From Clostridiales bacterium (lineage in GTDB: Bacteria; Bacillota; Clostridia; Christensenellales; UBA3700): a stretch of DNA of 64,000 nt. Positions 40,514 through 48,613 of this stretch are shown piece by piece. Numbering within the stretch: position 1 is the stretch's first letter; every line of letters begins with the position of its first letter. The stretch covers positions 1 through 64,000 of the forward strand of contig SVHF01000003.1 of assembly GCA_015055975.1 (NCBI GenBank), given 5' to 3'. The notes under the pieces are model-generated. The model was not told where the DNA came from. It saw only the letters and a list, made by a program, of their open reading frames with translations, and did no database searches. Position numbers and translations under genes: made by a program.

Positions 40514-42223
40514 ATGGACGCACTAGATATACTAAAAGCATTTTTAATGCTAATAGCAGGTTTAGGAACCTTCTTAATCGGCTTGAAAATCATGGGTGAA
40601 AATCTTGAAACCCTAGCCGGAGACAGGTTAAAAGTTTTATTCACTAAAATCAGCGATAATAAATTCTTAGGTATTGCTACCGGTGCAGTTACAACTGTAT
40701 TGACACAATCTTCAACAGCAACAACTGTCATGGTTGTAGGTTTCGTTAACACAGGTGTTATGACACTTATTCAAGCAACCGCAATTATCATGGGTGCTAA
40801 CATCGGTACAACTATTACTGCATATTTAATTGCCTTACAAAAAATCCCAGTAGCTGCATTCTTCTCAGCATTAGCTGGTGCTGGTGTATTTATGCAGATG
40901 GTTAAAAAGAATAAGAAAGTTAAAAATATTGGTACAATATTTACCGGCGTAGGTTTGTTATTCGTAGGTTTGTATGTAATGAGTAACGCTATGAGTGGTG
41001 TTACATCTATTACTACAGCGGATGGTGAATTGTTAATTCAAACTTGGATTATTAAGCTTGCTACTTTACCAGGCGCACCTATCATTTTAATGGTATTCGG
41101 TGCAATTTTAACAATCATAGTTCAATCATCTGCTGGTACAACAGCTATCTTGGTTGGTTTATGTTCGGCAGGTGCTATGGAATTAGAGCCAGCACTATAT
41201 ATTACACTAGGTATGAACGTTGGTACCTGTTTGACGGCCCTTGTTTCTTCAGCTGGTGCTACAACAAACGCTAAAAGAGCATCAGTTGTTCACTTGTTGT
41301 TTAACGTTATAGGTACAATAATATTCGGTATAGTATTAGCATTTGCTGGAGATTATATTATAAAATTCATCAAATCAATTAGAATTGGTTCAGATGATGG
41401 TACTATAATTTCAATGCAAATTGCTTTATTCCATACAATATTCAACGTAACAACAACAATATTACTTGTTCCTATTATGAAGCAATTTACAAAATTAGCT
41501 TCGCTAATAGTTCCAGAATCTAAGAACAAGAATGTAAACCCTCAAGATCTTATTTACAAATTCAGATATATCGATAACCGTTTGTTATCTACGCCATCAA
41601 TTGCTATGGCTATGCTTAGAAAAGAAATATCTGCAATGATGGATGATGCTCAAACTAACTTAGAACTTGCAGTAGAGGCTGCAATGACGAAAGATCTTTC
41701 TAAGAAAGAGGAGTTTGAAAATAGGGAAACACACATCAACTTTATTAATAAAGAAATCACTAAGTTCTTAGTTGAAGTTTCTAACTTGGATATTACATAC
41801 GAAAATGAGCAAGAAATCGCCGCATATTACCACAATGTCTCTGACATTGAACGTATTGGTGACTATGCTGAAAATATCGTAGAATACGCTGAAGAATTAA
41901 TTAAAGCAAACGTAGATTTCTCAGAAGATTGCAAAGAAGAATTAAAAGACATGACAAATGCTGTTTATCAAGAAATTGCATCTGTTAAGTTTGCTTTTGG
42001 AAATAAGACATTAAAAGATTATAACGAAATAGAAGCTTACGAAGACTTAGTTGATACATATTACAATAAGTTATCTGAAAACCATATTGTAAGATTAAAC
42101 CAAGGTGTATGTAATGCAGAAGCTGGTAGTGTATTTATTTCAATGATTGGTAATTTGGAACGTATCGGTGACCACTCTATGAACGTTGCAAAATCAATGC
42201 TAAACTACGTGTCTTTGAAATAG
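40514..42223 (+). CDS. Na/Pi cotransporter family protein with C-terminal PhoU-like domain
   Basis: VTTVLTQSSTATTVM and TIIVQSSAGTTAI repeats; PhoU-like helical C-terminus. Confidence 0.92.
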   Translation: MDALDILKAFLMLIAGLGTFLIGLKIMGENLETLAGDRLKVLFTKISDNKFLGIATGAVTTVLTQSSTATTVMVVGFVNTGVMTLIQATAIIMGANIGTTITAYLIALQKIPVAAFFSALAGAGVFMQMVKKNKKVKNIGTIFTGVGLLFVGLYVMSNAMSGVTSITTADGELLIQTWIIKLATLPGAPIILMVFGAILTIIVQSSAGTTAILVGLCSAGAMELEPALYITLGMNVGTCLTALVSSAGATTNAKRASVVHLLFNVIGTIIFGIVLAFAGDYIIKFIKSIRIGSDDGTIISMQIALFHTIFNVTTTILLVPIMKQFTKLASLIVPESKNKNVNPQDLIYKFRYIDNRLLSTPSIAMAMLRKEISAMMDDAQTNLELAVEAAMTKDLSKKEEFENRETHINFINKEITKFLVEVSNLDITYENEQEIAAYYHNVSDIERIGDYAENIVEYAEELIKANVDFSEDCKEELKDMTNAVYQEIASVKFAFGNKTLKDYNEIEAYEDLVDTYYNKLSENHIVRLNQGVCNAEAGSVFISMIGNLERIGDHSMNVAKSMLNYVSLK

Positions 42224-42243
42224 TCAAAATGATATCAATAACA

Positions 42244-42280
42244 ATAGGACCCAGTTCAAAAAAACTGAGTCCTATTTTAT
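42244..42280. terminator. Terminator hairpin between convergent genes
   Basis: ATAGGACcCAGT...ACTGaGTCCTAT followed by T-rich tract. Confidence 0.7.
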
Positions 42281-42297
42281 TTTAATTAATTTATTAA

Positions 42298-42843
42298 TTA
42301 TTTTTTAGATTTAGAACTTTTTTGTTTTGACATTATAAACATAATGATTTGCTGAATAGCAATTAATATAAGAATAATACCGAACATTAATGATGCATAT
42401 TCTTTAAAATCATCAATGAATAATAAACAGAATCCAAGTGTTAAAGATACAGCACCAAGTGCTAATTCGATTCCGAATATTAAATTATCTTTTCCATGTC
42501 TTACCGTTAAGTACAAAATAGAGTCAATAATTAAGTATCCGCCGATGAATATTAAAAGATATGGAATATATCCAATAATAATGCCAGCTAGGTGATCTAC
42601 GATGAAATATACACCAAAAGCACCTACAGCTGCAGATACAATTCCGTTATATGCTGTAATAGACTTTGTTTCTAAATAACAAGAAATAAGCAATAATATT
42701 GCAGCTACAATTAGGAAAATACCTACTGTCCATGAAATAGCGGCAATGCCCATAGCTAAAGAACAGCAGAATAGAACTCCAAATACTAGTAGAATAGCAA
42801 ATGAGAGAATTTTTGAAAGATCTTGATTTCCTTCTTTTGTCAT
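42298..42843 (-). CDS. Polytopic membrane protein, DUF308/HdeD-like
   Basis: Approximately six hydrophobic segments, GGYLIIDSILYL motif; SD GGAGG. Confidence 0.6.
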   Translation of the reverse strand: MTKEGNQDLSKILSFAILLVFGVLFCCSLAMGIAAISWTVGIFLIVAAILLLISCYLETKSITAYNGIVSAAVGAFGVYFIVDHLAGIIIGYIPYLLIFIGGYLIIDSILYLTVRHGKDNLIFGIELALGAVSLTLGFCLLFIDDFKEYASLMFGIILILIAIQQIIMFIMSKQKSSKSKK

Positions 42844-42867
42844 AATATATATGCCTCCAATAAATAA

Positions 42868-44196
42868 TTAGTTAACGTGATAATGTGTAGAACTATATAA
42901 CCATGAATAGATTAATATAGATACTGGAATAGTTAATATCATAATTGTAGGGAATACAATTGGTTGAACAATTGTAGATAAATCTACAAAGTTAGCTTTA
43001 AATCCTACAAATCCTATTAATATAATTAATAAAAACGCATTTACTAAGAATATTGATGCAGTAGATAGCGTCTTTTTCAAATCAAACGATGCAATAATCT
43101 TTTTATTTGGATCTATAACATAGTTAAGTCCAAGTGCAGCTGGAACTGCTAAAGCTACAAGTAGTGGAATTAAGAAGCTGCTAACTGGTGTTCCAAATAC
43201 ATTCATAGTAGATAAATGCAAAATTGTAAGCAATATTGCAAATACAGCATATGAATATAAAGATGTAACGGCTAATATCTTATTTATGTAGATATACTTG
43301 TTAACATAGAATTCTGTTGTGTTCTTTTTGTAATAAGGTTTAATTGTAAAGCCTTGAGAGGCGAATTTAGAGCTAATTGACTCAAGGGAATAATTTGATG
43401 CGTATTCAGCATCGTTTACCTTGTAATCAGCCCCAGAATTGTCTCCGAATTGAGATGCATAATATGAAGCATAGCTTCCAGTAGGTTGTTTTGGAGCAAC
43501 TGATCCATGGAAAATATCTCCTAAAACTCCAACATAATCTACATCTTGTTCATATATTACGCTATCTTTATTTACAATAACTGTTTTTAAATCTGGATTA
43601 ACAATTTTAATTGTTTGTTGATAATCTGCAGGAACTTCTTGTACATGAATTGGTGCAGAATTATCGCTTTGTTCGCTTGGAGAGTCTAAATTGAAGGCCA
43701 TTTGTCCTTCTTCAGCATCTTCTAGTGGTTCATTTAAAACGATTTGATTATCATAAACCGATGCAGATTCTGCAGCTGAAGGTTCAGAACGAGGTTGTCT
43801 TTTTGTTCTTGGTCTTAAATCAGATGCTTGGAATGGTGGGGTAGATGTAGGATCAAAATCCTTATCAGATAATAATCCATTGATAATTGTTCTTGAATAT
43901 TCCCATTGATATTGGTCATTTTCTAAGAATTTTCTACCATCATCAAGTAGAGAATAGTAAACTCTTTGAGCTCCATTTGAAGAATCGCCCTTGTATGAAG
44001 TTACATATCCAAGCTTTTCCAAACGCTTTAAACATGAATATAGGGTAGGTTGTTTTAATTCATATAAACCTTTTGACTTATCTTTGATTTCAGTAAGAAT
44101 CTCCAATCCATATCTATCTCCATTTGCAAGAGTAGATAATATGATTGTGTCTACGTGATCTCTGATTAAATCGATATTTACTGAAGAATTATCCAA
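42868..44196 (-). CDS. PadR-like winged-helix regulator fused to C-terminal four-TM membrane domain
   Basis: N-term TIILSTLANGDRYGLEILTEIKDKS...YELKQPTLYSCLKRLEKLGYVTSYKG (PadR); hydrophobic segments in C-terminal ~130 aa; TTG start after AAAGGAG. Confidence 0.8.
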   Translation of the reverse strand: MDNSSVNIDLIRDHVDTIILSTLANGDRYGLEILTEIKDKSKGLYELKQPTLYSCLKRLEKLGYVTSYKGDSSNGAQRVYYSLLDDGRKFLENDQYQWEYSRTIINGLLSDKDFDPTSTPPFQASDLRPRTKRQPRSEPSAAESASVYDNQIVLNEPLEDAEEGQMAFNLDSPSEQSDNSAPIHVQEVPADYQQTIKIVNPDLKTVIVNKDSVIYEQDVDYVGVLGDIFHGSVAPKQPTGSYASYYASQFGDNSGADYKVNDAEYASNYSLESISSKFASQGFTIKPYYKKNTTEFYVNKYIYINKILAVTSLYSYAVFAILLTILHLSTMNVFGTPVSSFLIPLLVALAVPAALGLNYVIDPNKKIIASFDLKKTLSTASIFLVNAFLLIILIGFVGFKANFVDLSTIVQPIVFPTIMILTIPVSILIYSWLYSSTHYHVN

Positions 44197-44219
44197 CTTT
44201 AACTCCTTTCACAATAAAT

Positions 44220-44248
44220 ATAATACTATATTGCGCGCGAAATTTCAA
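44220..44248 (-). promoter_or_regulatory. Promoter of padR-like gene with GCGCGC palindrome in spacer
   Basis: - strand TTGAAA-17 nt (TTTCGCGCGCAATATAG)-TATTAT. Confidence 0.6.
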
Positions 44249-44456
44249 TAAATACCCAAAATTATAAGTTTAATTTCAAAATAGGGAAGTTTAGAAAATA
44301 GAAAAATGAACAAAGTGTAGGGAAAAGTGAACAAATATTTACTAAATAATCCATATTTTCACTTGTCTAGAATTCATATTAACTTAGAAGCTCAATTTTT
44401 AGAATTCTCGCCTTATTTCGCCCTGGAGAGTATAAGATTCTGAGTCCGATATCGTG

Positions 44457-44816
44457 CCATAATGATTATTGCGCAAAATTACACCTATGAGTAAAAATAA
44501 GGCGAAATAATTATGAATTACAAATGTTTTCAATTATCAAAACCAATTTTAGCCACATTTTTACTATACGATTTTTATAACTATACTTATTGTTTTTGGC
44601 TGATTTTTGACCAATTATTCTGATATTCAAATTTGCTCTCATTTGTAAAAATCGGTTTTTAGTAATATAAATCCCTATCTTTTATTTTTTAACTTTGACA
44701 CATATTTTGAATATTTCGTCTGATTTGTAAAAATAACAATTTTTGAATACATTTGGTCATCCCACATATATTTTACAATATTAAAAATCAATATATTATG
44801 CGCAATAATTTTATGG
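44457..44816. repeat. Inverted repeat flanking the recombinase upstream region
   Basis: 44457-44475 CCATAATGATTATTGCGCA vs reverse complement of 44799-44816 CCATAAAATTATTGCGCA. Confidence 0.55.
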
Positions 44817-44829
44817 TATAATGGTTGCG

Positions 44830-45903
44830 ATGAAAAAATCTTATTTCGACGAACGCGAACAAAATACCATATTAAAGCTTAGACAGGTTCTTCAGGATTT
44901 GCCTATGGTTTGTAATGAATTCTTTATAGCCATAGATACATATACATCGCCATTAACCAGACTTGAATATGCTTTAGATTTAAGAATCTTCTTTGATTTT
45001 CTATCTAAAGAAATTGATTATTTTGTTGGCAAAAACATTCGTACGTTGACTTATGATGATATCAATAAGGTTGAAACATTCCATATTGAGATGTTTTTAA
45101 ACTATCTATCTTTGTATACATTCAATGGCGTTGAATACAAAAATACTATAAAAACTAAAGCCAGAAAGCTATCTACGCTAAAATCTTACTTTAAATTCTG
45201 TTATGAACATGATTATATCTTTAGAGATCCTGCAGCTCGTGTTAAATCTCCAAAGATACACGAAAAGCCTATCATTCGTTTTTCTCAAGACGAAATGACC
45301 GATTTTTTGGATGTTGTTGAATCTGGAGACGGTTTATCTGAAAGATCTAGAGCCTTCCATGACACCCTTAAAGAACGTGATTCAGCGATTATGACCTTAT
45401 TTTTAGGCACAGGAATAAGAATTTCAGAACTTGTAGGTCTTAATATATCTGATGTAGATTTTGAGCACAATGCGTTTAAAATCACGCGAAAAGGTGGAAA
45501 CCAAGCTATCCTTTATTTCAATGATGAGGTAAAAGATGCTCTAAATAAATATTTGGATAAAAGATTCGCAAATGGCCAAGAAAGCGAAGATGAAGAAGGC
45601 ATTCCTTTGTTTATTTCGCTAAAAAACAAAAGAATTAGTGTCAGAAATGTTCAAGTATTGGTTAAAAAGTATGCGCAAATCGCATCTCCGCTAAAGAAAA
45701 TTACGCCTCACAAGCTTAGAACTACATTTGGTACAAATCTTTATAACGAAACAAAAGACATATTCGTTGTAGCTGAAGTTTTAGGCCATAAAGATGTAAA
45801 TACTACTAAAAAGCATTATGCTGCTATTTCTGAAGAAATCAAAAAAGCAGCTTCAACTAAGATTCATTTGAGAAATAACGAAGAAAATGAAGATAATTCT
45901 TGA
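44830..45903 (+). CDS. Tyrosine-type recombinase (XerC/D-like)
   Basis: Catalytic GTGIRISELVGL, TRKGGN, HKLRTTF, GHKDVNTTKKHY; start probably ATG 44830 rather than 44821. Confidence 0.92.
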   Translation: MKKSYFDEREQNTILKLRQVLQDLPMVCNEFFIAIDTYTSPLTRLEYALDLRIFFDFLSKEIDYFVGKNIRTLTYDDINKVETFHIEMFLNYLSLYTFNGVEYKNTIKTKARKLSTLKSYFKFCYEHDYIFRDPAARVKSPKIHEKPIIRFSQDEMTDFLDVVESGDGLSERSRAFHDTLKERDSAIMTLFLGTGIRISELVGLNISDVDFEHNAFKITRKGGNQAILYFNDEVKDALNKYLDKRFANGQESEDEEGIPLFISLKNKRISVRNVQVLVKKYAQIASPLKKITPHKLRTTFGTNLYNETKDIFVVAEVLGHKDVNTTKKHYAAISEEIKKAASTKIHLRNNEENEDNS

Positions 45904-45974
45904 CATTTTCGCCCTATTTCATTTGTCAAGTCCTATTTTTATAATTTAAAATCAAACAAATTTTCGTTTTTATA

Positions 45975-46004
45975 TTGACAAGTAATTTTTTCTTTTATTA
46001 TAAT
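45975..46004 (+). promoter_or_regulatory. lexA promoter
   Basis: TTGACA-18 nt-TATAAT. Confidence 0.7.
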
Positions 46005-46051
46005 AACATTGCGAAAATCAAAACTTTGTTCACTTTTTATAGGAGAAAATT

Positions 46052-46738
46052 ATGGCAGAAAAGACTAAGAGATTAAATAAAACAATCGAAAAAGCTGATA
46101 TTATTTACAATTTCTTACGTGAATATACATTGAAATATGGATATCCACCAACAGTAAGAGAGATCGTAGATAATCCAAAATGTGGTATTAAATCTACTGC
46201 ATCAGCTAAACAATATTTAGATTTACTTGCCGAAGATGGCAAAATTATCAAATCAGCATCTAAATTTAGAGCTATCGAAGTTGTAGATGTAAAGAAACCT
46301 GTTCCAGATAAACCATTGGCTGACGATTCTTTATCATCTGTAAATGCTACAAGAATCCCATTACTTGGTAATATTGCTGCAGGACAACCTTTATATGCAG
46401 CCGTTGAAGATAGCCAATCATATACACTTCCAAATGATTATTTCGAAATCAAAAACGAAATGTTCTTACTACAAGTTAAAGGACATTCTATGGAAAAGAT
46501 TGGAATCATGGATGGCGATATCGTTTTAATTAAGAGTCAACCTACAGCAAACAATGGTCAAATCGTTGTAGCTCAAATAGATGGAAACGAAGTTACACTT
46601 AAGCGTTTCTACAATTGCGGCTCATATATCAAATTAAAGCCTGAAAATGACGATTACGACGATATTATCGTAACTCCTGATCAATCTTTCAGAATCTTAG
46701 GTATTGCTAAAGGATTGATGAGAAATCATATTGTATAA
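46052..46738 (+). CDS. lexA: LexA repressor
   Basis: wHTH N-terminus YGYPPTVREI; cleavage region GNIAAGQP; GHSMEKIGIMDGD (Ser) and EVTLKRFY (Lys). Confidence 0.95.
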   Translation: MAEKTKRLNKTIEKADIIYNFLREYTLKYGYPPTVREIVDNPKCGIKSTASAKQYLDLLAEDGKIIKSASKFRAIEVVDVKKPVPDKPLADDSLSSVNATRIPLLGNIAAGQPLYAAVEDSQSYTLPNDYFEIKNEMFLLQVKGHSMEKIGIMDGDIVLIKSQPTANNGQIVVAQIDGNEVTLKRFYNCGSYIKLKPENDDYDDIIVTPDQSFRILGIAKGLMRNHIV

Positions 46739-46746
46739 GGTAAAAT

Positions 46747-46905
46747 ATGGCAATTATTACAGTTGAAATCGAAGACGATATTTTAGAACAGGCAAAAGAT
46801 ATTTGCGCTAAAAATGGATTAACTTTAGAAGAAGCGGTAATTCTATTTTTAAAGAAATGCATCGAGATTAAAGGAATACCTTTCCCAATAACCGACTGCC
46901 ATTAA
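46747..46905 (+). CDS. RelB/DinJ-like orphan antitoxin, short (52 aa)
   Basis: Own translation: MAIITVEIEDDILEQAKDICAKNGLTLEEAVILFLKKCIEIKGIPFPITDCH*; GLTLEEAVxLFLxxxxxxxGIPF is the RelB/DinJ RHH signature; below the ORF-track length cut-off. Confidence 0.75.
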   Translation: MAIITVEIEDDILEQAKDICAKNGLTLEEAVILFLKKCIEIKGIPFPITDCH

Positions 46906-46996
46906 TTAAAAATAAGCCGCAATCAGATTACGTGAATCTAAAATGTTAGACAATATATGAATCATTGCATTTAAAATAGTATTAAAATGTAAATAT

Positions 46997-47038
46997 CCCA
47001 AATGTCTTAAATTTTTTACCCCAAATGTCTTAAATTTT
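46997..47038. repeat. Two-copy 19-bp direct repeat, 23-bp period
   Basis: CCCAAATGTCTTAAATTTT at 46997-47015 and 47020-47038. Confidence 0.9.
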
Positions 47039-47054
47039 GTCCCTTCTTTGCCAT

Positions 47055-47097
47055 AAAAATATGCACCTCCTTGTTGTCCAACAATTGGGGTGCATAT
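47055..47097 (-). terminator. Rho-independent terminator of hydrogenase gene
   Basis: ATATGCACC...TTGTTG-tc-CAACAA...GGTGCATAT; - strand copy followed by T5. Confidence 0.75.
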
Positions 47098-47131
47098 CAC
47101 AAATGCGGTTTTTTCTATGCTTTGAATATAT

Positions 47132-48568
47132 TTAAATGTTTTTTAGATTCTCTTCTGATACAGCACCAGATATTGTTTGATTTGAAGCTTGCTTTCCGTA
47201 CATATCAATCTTTGCTGCGTTAGATAAACCATGAGTTAAACATCCAGCGCCACCAATACATCCACCAACACAAGCCATACCTTCAATGAAGTTTGCATCT
47301 AAAAGTCCCTTTGATTTCTTCATTAAAGCAACTTTACAAGCTTCGATACCATCACAAGTACATGGTTTAAATTCGAAATCTGTATAACCGTGTTCTTTCA
47401 ATCCTTGGCGAACAGCTTCAGTTAAACCGCCAGATCTTGCGAATATACGACCAAAGAATGATGCATTATCTAATTCGCTAACTGGCAATTCTTCTTCAAT
47501 AATGTCCCTACTATCAATCATAGCAAGCAATTCTTCAAATGTAATTGCTGAATCAATATATGGTCCAACTGAATCTAATTTGATTTCTTGCTTTTTAGCT
47601 GTACATGGTCCAATAAATACAATCTTACATGTTGGATCTTTTTCTTTGATGTATTTAGCAACAGATGCCATTGGTGATAAGTTATGTGAAATATATTGAA
47701 CTAAATCTGGGAATTGTTGCTTTACAAGTTGTACAAATGCAGGACAACAAGAACTTAATAAGAATCCTTTGTCATGTAATTCTTGAGATTCGTTGAAAGA
47801 AACCATATCAGCGCCAAGAGCTGCTTCAAATACTTTATCAAATCCTAGACGTTTTATGGCTGTAATAATTTGACCAGTTTTAGCATATACGAATTGGCCA
47901 GCGATTGCTGGAGCTACAACTGCATATACCTTGTAGTTTGTATTATTCTTACTTTGCTTAATGATATCGATTACATCTAGTACATATGATTTATCTGTAA
48001 TTGCACCAAATGGACATTGATATACACAAGCTCCGCATTGTGTACATTTAGAATCGTCTACTACAGCTGAGTCATCAGAAGAAATTGATATAGCCTTTAC
48101 CTTACATGCTGTTTGGCATGGACGCTTTCTGTTGATAATAGCTGAATATGGACATACCTTTGAACAAGCACCGCACTCTACACACTTTGTTTTATCAATA
48201 TGTGCTTGGTGATGTTGATCAAAAGAAATTGCTCCCATCTTACAAGCTTCAAAACATCTATGTGCTAAACAACCTCTACATGATGCTGTAACTTCATATC
48301 CAGATGCTGGACAGTCTTCACAAGCAATATCGATAACATTAATAACGTTTGCTGTTTCTTCTTTAGATTGTAGATTTAATTTAACTCTTTCTGTTAAGAT
48401 GGCTCTTTCTTTATATACACAACATCTCATTGTTGGAACTTTACCAGGAACAATAATCTTTGGAACGTCCAATATGTTATCCATTAATTTGTCATCCCAA
48501 GCTAATCTTGCCATTTCTTTAATGGTTTTGTATTTAATGTATTGAACTTTAGTATCGAATTGACGCAT
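47132..48568 (-). CDS. [FeFe]-hydrogenase-like protein (group B-like), with 4Fe-4S ferredoxin domains
   Basis: Ferredoxin motifs CVECGACSKVCP and CTQCGACVYQCP; H-cluster-type motifs SSCCPAF, GPCTAKKQE, EGMACVGGCIGGAG. Confidence 0.88.
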   Translation of the reverse strand: MRQFDTKVQYIKYKTIKEMARLAWDDKLMDNILDVPKIIVPGKVPTMRCCVYKERAILTERVKLNLQSKEETANVINVIDIACEDCPASGYEVTASCRGCLAHRCFEACKMGAISFDQHHQAHIDKTKCVECGACSKVCPYSAIINRKRPCQTACKVKAISISSDDSAVVDDSKCTQCGACVYQCPFGAITDKSYVLDVIDIIKQSKNNTNYKVYAVVAPAIAGQFVYAKTGQIITAIKRLGFDKVFEAALGADMVSFNESQELHDKGFLLSSCCPAFVQLVKQQFPDLVQYISHNLSPMASVAKYIKEKDPTCKIVFIGPCTAKKQEIKLDSVGPYIDSAITFEELLAMIDSRDIIEEELPVSELDNASFFGRIFARSGGLTEAVRQGLKEHGYTDFEFKPCTCDGIEACKVALMKKSKGLLDANFIEGMACVGGCIGGAGCLTHGLSNAAKIDMYGKQASNQTISGAVSEENLKNI

Positions 48569-48613
48569 AAACTCCCTCTCGTTTATTATTTTACCATAGT
48601 CACAAATTGACTA

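Noticed and set aside
44791-44810. Possible dif site (ATATATTATG..) next to the recombinase
   Set aside because: Only one half resembles the Firmicutes dif consensus; no matching left arm.
46906-47100. 64-aa - strand ORF (MICTPIVGQQGG...)
   Set aside because: Runs through the hydrogenase terminator hairpin and the 19-bp direct repeats; no SD; better explained as non-coding.
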